From Fallopia convolvulus (lineage: Eukaryota > Streptophyta > Magnoliopsida > Caryophyllales > Polygonaceae), in contig OZ024728.1 of NCBI GenBank assembly GCA_964016875.1, positions 8,792,272-8,856,271 of the forward strand: 64,000 nucleotides of DNA, given 5' to 3'. Made by a program: the position numbers and the translations under genes. The notes under the pieces were generated by a model, which saw nothing but the letters and a program-made list of their open reading frames with translations, ran no database searches and had not been told where the DNA came from. Below, piece after piece: positions 8,966 through 19,749 of the stretch (positions within the stretch are counted from its first letter, which is position 1; the number at the start of each line of letters is the position of its first letter).

Positions 8966-9814
8966 GGGGATGGACATCGTAGGGAAACTGCCGCCATCTT
9001 CCGGCCAGCGAGTATTCTTCCTAGCAGTCACAGATTATTTCTCCAAGTGGATCGAGGCAGAGGCATACAAAGAGATCAAGGAGTCTCATGTGGTGGCGTT
9101 CATCAAAAAGCATATTATTTGCCGCCTTGGGATACCCTCGGAGATCATCTGCGATAATGGGTCACAGTTCATCGGCAGGAAAACCCGCGACTACTGCCGG
9201 CAGTGGAACATAGACCTTGTAACCTCAACTCCCTGCTATCCACAAGCCAACGGACAAGCGGAGTCCAGCAACAAGGTTATCATCAATAACCTCAAGAAGC
9301 GACTGGAGAAAGCCAAGGGACGCTGGGCCGATGAGCTACCCTACGTCCTGTGGGCCGACAGAACCACGCCAAAGACCGCCACTAGGCAGTCGCCTTTGTC
9401 CTTGGTGTACGGATGCGAGGCGGTGATACCCGCCGAAATCACCGTACCAACTGCGCGGTATGGATTACAGACGCCCGATCAGAATGCCACCGAGCTAGCA
9501 GCCAACCTTGATACTCTGGAGGAGCTGAGAGAGAGAGCGCGGCTACGCCTGGCTAGGCATCAGCAGCAGGTGGCCCGCAGTTACAACAGGAACGTACGAG
9601 TCAGAGCTTTCGCCATTGGCGAATGGGTCCTCCGGAAGGTGTTCCAAAACACCGCTGAAATAAACACAGGAAAGTTCGCTCTCGCATGGGAAGGACCCTA
9701 CAAAATAGTCGGCATCACCGGGCAGGGAGCTTACCGACTAGAGTCTAGAGATGGAAAATCCGTCCCACGCAACTAGAATGCTACGCACCTGTGGAGATAT
9801 CACTTCTAGAAGAA
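8966..9814 (+). pseudogene. Tat element integrase catalytic core and C-terminus
   Basis: After the frameshift the core reads MDIVGKLPPSSG, with the first Asp, then YFSKWIEAEAY, CDNGSQF (second Asp) and GQAESSNK (Glu), so all three catalytic residues are kept. The C-terminal domain includes GEWVLRKVFQNT and GPYKIVGITGQGAYRL. A TAG at 9774-9776 replaces a position that is normally Trp; the frame continues as NATHLWRYHF to a further stop at 9813. The core is otherwise open. Confidence 0.88.
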
Positions 9815-10857
9815 TGACCAAATCGCCAGAAGCGGCCGAATAAATTAAAGTGAGATCCAAGCTACGGTATGAATTCTTTCGAGAAAACTCAATCAAATAG
9901 ACAACTTTAATTCAAAACGTTTGTGTTACATTTCTCCAGAAAAGGAACAACAGAAGAAAAGAACAAAAAAGCTCTCTGAAGGAGTTACTCTCGGCAGACA
10001 TCGCCAGAAAAGAGAAACCTCGGTGCATGACAAGAACAGGAAATAAAATGATAAAGCGGTAATGAACGCCCCGAAATTACAAATATGATGCTGGCATTCC
10101 AGCAAAGTTTTCTTAAAAACTCAACTACATGGCACATGAAATAATCTCCTAGACGCCCACTATCCGGTAGAGTCGCCAGTCATAAGTACCCTCGAGAGAC
10201 CGCTTCCCAGAAGCTCGCCAGTCGGCGTCATGGATCAGCCCCCCGAGTCGCCAGCTCCACTAGCAAACGCCAAACCACCGACAGTTATCGTTAGGGCACT
10301 ACGGGAAACGACGGACCCTGTCCTTCGCGCGCCTTCAGGTAGGTGATCTCCTTTGCCAACAGGGGCTTGGGAATAAACCCCGAGTCACCCATAACGTTGG
10401 TAAGAGTTTTCCTCACCCATTGAGCCATAGCTATGCACTTCCTAAGCACTCAGCCTTCTGCAGGGGCTGCTTGGACACTAGTCGGCACGTAGCAGAGGGA
10501 CACCTGCACAAACGCCAGCAAAAAGCACAAGCAAAATACAATAAAACAAGAAGCATAATAGTAGATAAACACCCCTGCCCCTTGACGGGGGGCAAAAGAC
10601 AAACAAAGTATCCGTGGCCTCGCCACCATCCATAAAACCCTCACCAGACGCCCGATAAACGGCACGTCATGGGGTATTACTTGTCTTCTAAAAACTCGTT
10701 CTCAGAAAAACAAAAGATAAGATTTTTACAAACGGCCTAGGCCGCCAGGCTTCTTCACATCCACAAGACAATCATGCAGGGTTTCCAGAGACTCCCGTCT
10801 CCTCCATCTGCTCGCCACCTTCTAGGTTCGATTGCTCCGCTGCGATTGACGGGGAAC
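9815..10857 (+). other. Non-coding 3' region of the Tat element
   Basis: No credible reading frame. The heptamer TCGCCAG (or CGCCAG) recurs at about 9822, 10003, 10171, 10214, 10249 and 10511. No other structure seen. Confidence 0.6.
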
Positions 10858-12603
10858 TTAACAGAGAAGCAATGCGAGCCGAGGGCACACCACAGGCGAA
10901 AGCATCCAGGAACTGCTCATTGAACTTGTATGCATCGCCGACCGAAAGCTTCCCCGCCTCAAACTCCCTGATGGTCTCAAGTCGCCCAGCATACTGAAGA
11001 AAGCCCCGATATCCTCCGCGTCCGCCTTCCCCATGGGAGGCGCATTGGCAGCCCTCGCCTCGAGATCCTTCACCTTGGCTTCTTGAGCAGCGATCATCCG
11101 TTCCAGCGCGGGAACCCGCACCCTTGCGGCCTCCTCCTGAGCGGCCAAAGCTTTGGCCCGAGCAGCGGATTGCTCTCGAGCCTTATCAATCTCCTCACGG
11201 TGCTTGGCGACCTCCTGCTTCCTCCACTCATGCTCAGCAAACTCCTTGTCCATCTCGTCAATGAACAAGACAACTTCCTGAAAGAGCTGCATGCAACGAG
11301 GAGTAAGAGTTAGAACATAACCCCAGGAGGGCCACCGGTCACAACCATTAAATAAATCAAAGAAAAAGACCAGTTACCTTCTAGGCTCCCATGCCTACCT
11401 CAGTTGCCATGGCATGAGCAGAGACAGGGGCCGGGTACTTCCTGAAATTGGGATCCCGGTACCGCTGGAGGGATTGCCAGTCAGAAGAAGCGTCGTCCTG
11501 AAGGTCTAGTGGCTCATCGTCGCTCCGAGCAGGACGCTTGCGCGAGGTTCCGGGGGCATCCAGCGACTCTTTCTTGACTGCAAGGGCGGTTGGAGGTTTC
11601 GAATCGCCAGAGCGAGTCTTCTTGAGGATCAAGTCTGAAGCAGAGAAGGAGGAACCCGACTTGCGTGCCCGAGTCTCTGTAGAAGGAGAGACGAGTCAGA
11701 AGGGCCAGAAGAAACTTACGCACAGAAGGGCCAGAAGCGTTGGTTGAAGTCGGCACTGTAGACATCCTAACAACAGGGAGGCGAACCTTATCGCTGTCTC
11801 CTTTCGAATCTGACGAGGTCGCACTACCCTCGTTCTCTGAAGATCCTTCCGACGGCTCGGTAAGTGACGCCCCAAAAGTCCTCTGAGCAGAGGTGAGTTT
11901 GAAAAGCTTCGACAAGACTCTCTCTGAACCACTCGGCGGCTCTACGTTGTCCGGGATACCTGCAGAACAAAAGAAGGAAGGATGAATAGATGTTAAAGGG
12001 GCTTCACTGATCAATGTAAGAGAAGAACAGAAACTCTTACTAGCAGGGTTCCACTTGTCATGCAAGAACAGACGGCTTTCAGGGAACAGGGACGCGATAT
12101 CGACAAAGAAAAAACGGTTTGCCCAACCCTTCCCGTTAACCTTAATGTTTAAGACGAGAGGCTGTCGAGCGGTTCGGGACTGCAGAATAAACCGCCCCTT
12201 CCTGACCGTAGTGATACGGTAGGCCTGGAGCAAGTCCGAGACGGTAAAGTCTACCCCCACAACATCTGCCATCCGACTCACCTAAAAAAGAATCTTCCAG
12301 GCTGAAGGAAGCAGCTGTGCAGGGGAGAGTTTGAACCGAGCCAAAAACTCCTGAACTATGGGGGGAAAAGGGAACTGACAAGAAATGGTAAAAGGGAACT
12401 CAAAGAAACACACCCAGCCGGGGCGAACCCAGTTCGAACACTCGGCCTCAGGACACAAGGCTACTACACCCCCAGGAAACCTCCCCCTCCAGAAGAATCT
12501 GGTGCACCTCCTCTAAAGTCATTGTGTTTGGGACTCTATCGCACTCTTGGAGAATGCCCGAAGGTAGAAAACCATGCTTGGAGGCCACTCTGTCCCTCGC
12601 CAT
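10858..12603 (-). CDS. Antisense spliced accessory gene of the Tat element (gypsy-type transposon domain)
   Basis: This runs opposite to pol. It begins at an ATG at 12603 (MARDRVASKHG). After a frame change, the first half has the conserved pattern VALCPEAE.SNWVRPGWVCFFE, PPIVQEFLARFKLSP, ADVVGVDFTVSDLLQAYRI and GWANRFFFV, resembling the 'putative gypsy type transposon' domain (PF04195). Introns with good sites are visible: A|GTAAGAG to CTGCAG|GTATCC (about 11960-12042), and C|GTAAGT to CTACAG|AGACTC (about 11682-11733). Splicing each restores one long frame. The last part (10858-11292) is a charged Ala/Glu/Lys/Arg coiled coil (EEIDKAREQSAARAKALAAQEEAA). Frame problems near 12500 suggest decay. 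Function unknown; gag-like or regulatory roles have been proposed for such antisense genes. Confidence 0.72.
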
Positions 12604-12876
12604 AAAAGAAGAAGGAAGAAACTTGGAAAACGAAGAGGAAGGAAAGAAGGGTAAGAGATTCGTACCTCGGGAGAGATCAACAACAGAGCAGTGAATGATG
12701 GATTACCCCAGCAAGGCGCAGTAAATATAGCGAGCCAACGTCTTTTCGTCTGCAAATCAAAGCGCGTAGAGAGATCCAGGCCTTACACGTGGAAGATCTA
12801 CGATAGCAAGGATCCCGGAGACCAACAGGCGAAAAGAATCGGCGAATTCAAATTCGCCCAAATCTTTTGGGGCTAT

Positions 12877-13275
12877 TGTTGGGCCCAGAAATCACCAGCC
12901 CATTAACCGACCCAGCCCACTAGCACAATGCATAAACGCGAGCTTCGGATCATCGAGGAAATCCTCCAGATGACGAGGCCCGATGGTTGGAACTCGACGG
13001 TAACGACCAGGGAGGTGGGAATCGGAACGTGCGGAATGATAGCCACGATCGGAGAGGCAGGAGGACGGAAGTTAACGTTGGTCGCCTGGGATAAATACAG
13101 GGTAGAGGCCATAGGAAGAGGATATAGAATAGTACCCAAAAAATCCACCAGTTGTACTTGAAAACTCTGAATTTGATCGATCACCTTGGTTTTGATATTG
13201 TGTTTATCGGTTAGTTTGCTCCCACAATCCGAAGTACTCCCTTTGATTATCACCGGTCGGAAAACGACCAAAACA
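12877..13275 (+). repeat. 3' LTR of the Tat element
   Basis: It starts TGTTGGGCCC behind a GGGGCTAT purine stretch and ends at AAAACA (13275) or two bases later. A TATA-like ATAAATA is at 13091-13097. Near the 3' end is GGTCGGAAAACGACC, a dyad similar in half-site to those of the Athila elements but single. About 400 bp long. The duplication of the target cannot be tested because the 5' LTR is outside the window. Confidence 0.72.
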
Positions 13276-13293
13276 CATCACACCCTAAATTAA

Positions 13294-13643
13294 CTACCAA
13301 TAACTTCGAGATTCCCAAATTTGAGTTGCGATGGCATCCCTGATGTGTTTCATTCCCGTTGGAGCATTGTCTAGCCCTTGTTCGGGAACCCGAGGAGGAC
13401 GAAGATCCGAATCATCGTAGTCTTCTTCAAGGTATTGGTCGACAATTTGATTTTCCAAAATAAAGTTGTGCATGGAAAAACATACAAGGATCAAGTCAAT
13501 TTGCATCTCAATTAGGAAGCTCGGCATGTACATCAAAATCCTAAACTGTTTCTTCAACACACCAAAACATCTTTCGATTGCACTCCTAAGCGACGAGTGA
13601 ACTTTATTGAAAGCTTGCGGTGCATTTTTAGGAAGCGCATTTT
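13294..13643 (-). pseudogene. PIF/Harbinger transposase, C-terminal exon part
   Basis: Reading from 13643 downward the frame is NALPKNAPQAFNKVHSS, then LRSAIERCFGVLKKQFRIL, which carries the third catalytic residue (Glu of AIERCFG), and MHNFILENQ, ending at the stop at 13294 after AIATQIWESRSYW. The first codons are the left copy of the target-site duplication made by the LINE. The protein pattern continues from SQFQNALP at 24173, so the two parts were one gene before the LINE insertion. Confidence 0.9.
13629..13643. repeat. Target-site duplication of the LINE, left copy
   Basis: TAGGAAGCGCATTTT is identical to 24158-24172. It abuts the poly(T) (minus-strand poly(A) tail) of the LINE and lies in the transposase reading frame (NALP codons). 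Confidence 0.93.
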
Positions 13644-13683
13644 TTTTTGAAAAATGAGCAACCAGCTCATTACAAAGGAAACA

Positions 13684-14433
13684 TTAGGTCGCCCCAATAT
13701 TACAAGGCCAACCTAAATCATCACTGCGGATGATCTTGAAAAAATTAAAAAGTAAAGGTTGAAGACGAAACAATTGTCTTAACCTTACTAACGAGATATC
13801 ATCAAAGCACAAATCCAAGCAAGAGGAAGAGATTGCATGACGAATCTGCGGAATGCTCACATGTCTCCTTGCTAAGAAGTCAGCGGCTGAATTAGCCTCC
13901 CTAAAACAATGAAAAAACACCACCTTTGGAAAACCCGAAACCAAAGTTCGGATATCCTGAATAATGGAATATATTTCCCAAGGAACTTTCCAAATATTTT
14001 TTAAAGAATTTATAAGAATCAGATTATCCCCTTCTATAATAAGTTTTTGAATATGTAATTGTCTTCCTACTTTCAAACCCTCCAGGAGAGCTGAAGCCTC
14101 AGCTTTTAACACCGACATCGGATGAAGAGGCAACCTATCACATGCTAAAATTGAACTATTATGATCCCTAAAAATAAAGCTAGCAAAAGTAGCATCATTC
14201 TTCTGTTTAGATGCATCAAAATTAAGTTTACACCAAGAGTGTCGTGGTTTGATCCAAGAAGTTCCATTTTTCCTTTTAGGCCTATTGCAAATTGATCTTT
14301 CCATTTTAGAGTTAGCAGATTCCCAAAGAATTAACTGGGAAAGCGCCAAATCACAAGGCAAAAGATGTGGAATTATCCTAGCAGGATTAAAGATTAAAGA
14401 ATTTCTATGATTCCAAATGAGCCACCATAAAAA
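13684..14433 (-). pseudogene. LINE ORF2 RNase H domain
   Basis: Downstream of the RT, and separated from it by one in-frame TGA at 14434-14436, the same frame continues LWWLIWNHRNSLIFN. It then becomes an RNase H of the plant RVT_3 type: KLNFDASKQ (Asp), KAEASALLEGL (Glu), LIIEGDNLILI (Asp) and REANSAADFLARR (Asp). All four acidic positions are kept. The domain would remove the RNA template strand after target-primed synthesis. It ends at 13684, about 40 bp from the A tail. Confidence 0.88.
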
Positions 14434-16980
14434 TCAAAGGATTTTTTTATTTTTATTTAAGTTAAGAGTCGAAATGAGATTATCATTAAAACATCCAAAA
14501 GTACTTAAATCAAAAGAGCAATGAATATTGTCTTCCAATTTTGCAATCATTTTCTTTGTAAAAGAACAGTGGAAAAAAAAAAGATGGTTCAAATTCTCAT
14601 TTTTCATATCACACATAGAACAACAATGAGGAACACAGTTATAAAATCGATTTAGTCTATCTGTTGTAGGGAGGCAATCAGTATAAGCTTTCCAAATAAA
14701 ATTTTGAATTTTAGGGGGTAGTTTCATTTTCCAAATCCAAGAATAACTCACAGAGGTAATGTTTCTTGATTCATTTAATAGTGCCGAAGCAGATTGGACA
14801 GAAAAATTACCATCCGAAGCTGGAATCCAAACAATACAATCTTCAAAATCTGAAAAAGGAATCCGAATTTGCACAATTAGATCTATAATAACGGAAGGTA
14901 AAATCTCCTTAAGGGCATCAATATCCCAAACTTTGGAAGGGGTAATGTAAGCTGAAACTTTAGTTAAAGGATTACTATTGTCCATATAACAAAGAAGGTT
15001 GGAATCTCCAACCCACTTATCAGTCCAAAAATTTATCCTATTTCCATTCCCTAAAATCCACTTAATTCCTTTCGAGAACATATCCCTGATACTAAGCAAT
15101 CTGCCAAACTGCCACGAAGTAGCTTTCTTCTGATATTGAAATAAATCCTGTGATCCTAAATATTTATCCTTAATAATTCGAACCCAAATATTTTGAGGTT
15201 CTGTTTGTATTTTCGAAAGAAGTTTCATCTGTAGTGAAATATTCATATTTTGAGCCGTCCTTAGACCTATCCCGCCATTTTCTTTAGGAGTACAAATTTT
15301 ATCCCAACTACAAAGCGGATGATGATTAGAAGTAAATTTATTCCAAAAAAAAGATTTATTAACTTTATCAATCTCATCCCAAACTCCTTTAGGAAGTAGG
15401 AAACTTTGCATTAAGTAACTTACCTGTCCTAACAGATTTGACTGAATTAGAATCGACCTACCAGCCTGAGAAATAGAATTAGCTTTCCATTTAGATAACT
15501 GTGATTTTAATTTAGCAATTGTTTCAGCGAACATAGCATTTTCAACTCTACCTTTCAGGATAGGAATACCCAAATATTTTTCCATAGATGTAGTAACCTG
15601 TATATTTAAAATACTAGCTAAAGATAACGTTGAAGCTCTAGAGATGTTTGCTGAGGTTTGGAATGAACTTTTATTAATAGAAAGTCCAGAAATACGAGAG
15701 AAATTAGTTAGAAAATCCTTAATAAAATTCATATTAACATGATTTGCATTTGCAAAAATAATTGTATCTTCTGCAAAACTTAAAAAAGGAATACAAGTCC
15801 CATTTTTAACTAGTTGGATACCTACGTGAGGAACTGTCTGATCTGAATCAATTTGCAAAGTTCTAGCAAGATATTCCATTGCAATTATGAACAGAAAAGG
15901 AGACAACGGATCACCTTGTCGAATTCCACAAGTGGGAGTAAATTCACAACCTGGTTCATTATTGACTAGAATAGAGGAAGAGGAAGTAGAGACACAGTGC
16001 ATCACTAAATGAACCCAATGATGACTAAAACCAAATTTAAGGAGTATTTCTTGAATGAAATCCCAGTCTATTTTGTCATAAGCCTTTTCCATATCTATTT
16101 TCAAAGCCATCCATCCCTTATTGCCTTTTTTCTTCTTATGAAAAGAGTGAAAAATTTCATGGGCTATTAAGATATTATCCTGAATCAATTTGCCTTTAAC
16201 AAAAGTACCTTGCAACGGATGAACAATTTTTGGTAGCAAATGAGAAATTCGATTTGCCAGTATTTTAGTAATTACCTTATATATTGTATTACAAACACTA
16301 ATAGGTCTGAAATGACCAATGGTCTGTGGGGTATTTTGTTTTGGGATCAAAGTAGTAAAAGATTTATTTATTGCTTGTAACATATGGCCAGAACGGAAGA
16401 AAGAATTAAATGCTAAAATTAAAGAAGATCCAACAATGGACCAATAATGTTGGAAAAATTCAGCTGTGAAGCCATCCGGGCCAGGCGTTTTATCCGCTTG
16501 CATCGAAAAAATTGCACATATAATTTCAGAATGAGTAGACGATTTACTTAATGAAATATTATTTTTAGAATTAATTAATTCTGGAATAAAATCCAAATCA
16601 TTTGGAAGAAGAAAACAAGAACTATTTTTAATAAATCTAGATTTCATTAATTCAGTAATATGGTGAGAAATGGATTCATGATCATAAATAATTGTACCAG
16701 TCTTAGTTTGGAAGCTTGTGGTTCTTTGTTTATATGATCTAATTTTTGTAACAGACTGAAAATATTTTGTATTTTTATCCATATTTTGTAAATGTTTAAC
16801 TTTTGCCCTCTGTTTCCAAAAATCATGCTGAAATTGTAAAAGAGTATTGTATTTATTTAAATGTCGTTGTAACTTTCCTAATAAAAGGGAATTAGAAGGA
16901 TCATAGAACAACATTTCTTGAAGAGATTGTAAGTGTTGTTCAGAAATCTTAAGCTGTTCATATAACAACATTTCTTAAGA
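14434..16980 (-). pseudogene. LINE ORF2 reverse transcriptase
   Basis: An open stretch of about 845 codons carries non-LTR RT motifs: ADKTPGPDGFTAEFFQHYW, HFRPISVCNTIYKVITKIL, MEKAYDKIDWDF, GIRQGDPLSPFLFIIAMEYLA, and the thumb and zinc-like C-terminal parts (SWIWKMKLPPKIQNFIWKA; C..C with H..C near CSMCDMKNENLNHLFFFHCSF). The catalytic FADD box reads FAED (Glu codon at 15769-15771), so the first metal-binding Asp of the box is replaced. Near 16975 the frame shifts relative to the endonuclease. Upstream the protein shows the usual link segment (KYFQSVTKIRSYKQR). Confidence 0.92.
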
Positions 16981-17825
16981 AGTTGGAGCTTCATAAAAAT
17001 CTTGAACATAGAAGAACCATCAAGACGATAACGCCATACTTTTTGGACTAAAGGTGCATATGTAGGGTTTTGAAGCCAAGCATTTTCAAATCTAAAAGGA
17101 AATTTTATGTGTTTTTTAATTTTTGAAATACAAAAACTGATAAGACAATGATCCGAAGATGTAAAAGGATGATGGTGTACTATTAGATTAGGAAACTCCT
17201 GAGCTATTAACTGATGTATAAGGAGTCTATCCAGTTTTTCAAAAGTATTCTGATTAGCAGTAGAGCTTTTCCTCCAAGTGAAAGGGAATACTGAGCAATT
17301 CGGCTCTAACAAACCGAAATGATTTTTAAAATTAAGGATTCGAGAAAATCTAGATATAGAAGGTAAAATACCTCCTAATTTATCTGTCATACTACAAATC
17401 TCATTCAAATCTCCTACTAGAATAAAAGGTAACCTTGAATCCTCAATAATTTGTTGTAACGCATTCCAGAAGCAATTTTTCTGACTTTCCCGAGAAGGAG
17501 CATAAACAAAAATAATTAGAAAATTCAAAGCATTATGAGAGTATTTTAAGATAATTATATTATTGGTATTTAAATATAGTTCACAAGAATTAGTAAAAGT
17601 ATTTTGACAAATAAGCAACCAAAGGCCACCTTTAGTACCAATACTTGGAGAAAATATAATTTTTTGGAATCCATATTTTCTAATTAGCCCACTAGAAGGC
17701 TCTATTTCCGTCTTTGGTTCCGCTAAGCATAAGAAATTTTACTTATTTAATTTTCTAAAAAACTCAATTTCTTCCCAGAAATTGGATGGACGCACACCTC
17801 TAACATTCCAAAAAGCGATACTCAT
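16981..17825 (-). pseudogene. LINE ORF2 apurinic-type endonuclease domain
   Basis: The ATG at 17825 opens MSIAFWNVRGVRPSNF, the expected start of a plant L1 ORF2. An in-frame TAA (17739-17741) interrupts it. The frame then continues through LCLAEPKTE (catalytic Glu), FVYAPSRESQKN, FILVGDLNEI (Asp/Asn), DRLLIH and FTSSDHCLISF (terminal Asp-His). The domain would nick target DNA to prime reverse transcription. The stop codon plus the later frameshift make this copy non-functional. Confidence 0.9.
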
Positions 17826-19749
17826 AAAAAACCTTTTAATAGTTGGTGTTCATATAACCGTTCAAACCAACCTGTAGGCAAACCGATCCAAAAATTTAAC
17901 ATACAACTCATCTTCAAATTACAAAAACACTTAGAACTTGGCAAACGTTGGAACAAAATACTTGATACAACTTTACTTATTTTCAAAACACAGCAAGAAT
18001 GCACTAATACATTCGTCCTGCTATTAATACAGCAAAAGGGAAACAATAAGTGTTTACAACTGTTTTGATTAAAAATATATATAAGAACTCTTGAAATGCT
18101 AGTCTGTTGAACATAAATCAAGATATGAAGAATCTCTCCAACCAAGAATAGAATATCCCTGCAACTGAAACACCACATAACAAAGGCTACAATATAAGTT
18201 GAACACAGAGGATAATAGACAAACATAGACATTATCATTATATTAAAAACTGCAGAACTACAACCAGATAAGGTAGATATTATACAAAAGTTACGAAGCT
18301 TAACTTCATCCCAAAAGCTAGTCATAACAGATAATATTAAGTTTGAGAACATACATAAGATAACAGATTCTTGATTTACAATTGGTAAAAAATTCTAGTG
18401 AAAGCAAAAAGCAGAATTCCAAGTACAAAAAGAGTCAAAAATCCAAAAAGAGTTTACAAAAGTGTATTTAGAAATAATAGTCCCACAAAAAACAAAGTGA
18501 AATAGAATCACCAGGTAAAGATTCAAATGAAGCCACCAAACTTTCAGAACAACAAGAATATTACTTATATACCAAAAATGTTCATAATTAAATTTGGGAT
18601 CTCTGCAAGGCCATGGAAGTATCAAATTCTCAACTCTGTCTACCAACCTAGAAAGGGGCAAACAAAGGAAAAAGTAATGAAATCCATGAATCCAAACAAA
18701 GAATAAGAGCTTGCATATTGAATTTCCATCTTTCAGAACCTTTGAACTGCCGTAAAAGATGCTTATAGGTTCATCATTTTCAATTGCATAAATCGAATAG
18801 ATATAGTAAGCCAGCGGCTCAGCTTTGGCGAATGCAAGAATGCAAGACAACCAAAGGAGCCATTGAACAAAACCACAACTAAGGATGGGTAATTTAAGAG
18901 TATACCAAGAGCCAACTTTCCATTGTATTCTAAAGAAATGAGGCAGCATAAAGCAAACAAATGGCTTGCACCACCAGGTACAACTCAAAGCAGGTATAAG
19001 CCATCAATCATCCCTGAGATAAGTCAAGAAATTTTTGTAACAAGTTTCAAAATTTAGGTTCAGGCTCATCCTAATCCAGAGAATGCACAAAATCTCAACC
19101 TTATATATGAGACCGAAGTCCCATATATTTAGGAAATATTGATACATACCAAGATATAGGATAAGAAGTTAGGAGGAAAGAGTAAGAACAATATTACCTG
19201 CGAGAGGAGGCCAGCACAGTCTCAGCAACCCAACAAGCACAAAACCAAAGCAGCAACCAAAGGAGCCAACACCAGTAACAGACCAAAGAACAACACAGGG
19301 GAACTACATAAAGCATAAAACAAAAAGAAGAAGAGCTAGACAGAGGAGCAACAGATAACAGTAAACAAAAAACCTGTCGATTTTTAAAGTACTTAGAAGG
19401 AAAACAAAAAATAAATTAAAGATTACATCAGATCTCGTATGAGTTGGGAGATAAGGGTTCAGTAAAGTTTTAGCAGAATAGTGTTCATTCTCTGAAAGCA
19501 ACAATTTAGCCAAGTTCTCAATCTTGTGAGACAAAAAGATCATACAAGAGAGAAGGAGTCCAAATCGAAGCAAGCAAAGAAAAGGATGGAACAAAAGAAA
19601 AAGAAACAAAACGAAAAAAATAAGGAGAAAAGGAAAAGAATTCACATAACCTGTAATCAGCGAGATCCAAACGCAAGAAGAAGGGAAAGAGCAAATCTTT
19701 CCCTTCAACAGAAGCCCAAGACCCGCACAACTCTTGACCATAGATGGGA
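17826..19749 (-). other. 5' part of the LINE, no recognised ORF1 (proximal segment)
   Basis: Between the nested Athila-2 boundary and ORF2 lie 1.9 kb that should hold LINE ORF1. I find no RNA-binding or zinc-knuckle pattern. Minus-strand frames 18395-18988 and 17822-18352 are Cys/Trp/Phe-rich and look non-coding. T-rich leader-like sequence predominates on the minus strand, and an acceptor-like CTCTCGCAG lies about 19200. Confidence 0.5.

Larger units (their letters stand above)
7898..13275 (+). mobile_element. Tat/Retand-type Ty3/gypsy retrotransposon, 3' half, interrupted by Athila-1
   Basis: The pol frame starts in the middle of an RNase H at DGASNSRG directly behind the Athila LTR, so the 5' half of this element must lie beyond the window on the other side of Athila-1. 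After integrase come about 1 kb of non-coding sequence, a spliced antisense gene, a GGGGCTAT polypurine stretch and a short LTR of about 400 bp starting TGTTGGGCCC. Antisense accessory genes downstream of pol are described for Tat-lineage elements such as Retand. The coding sequence is GC-richer than its neighbours. Confidence 0.88.

Noticed and set aside
13255..13269. GGTCGGAAAACGACC in the Tat LTR as a member of the Athila dyad system
   Set aside because: It has five central bases, occurs once and lacks a partner at 21 bp; likely chance or unrelated.
18395..18988. 197-codon minus-strand open frame upstream of LINE ORF2
   Set aside because: Very rich in Cys, Trp and Phe, with no domain pattern and no homologous start context; treated as LINE non-coding sequence.
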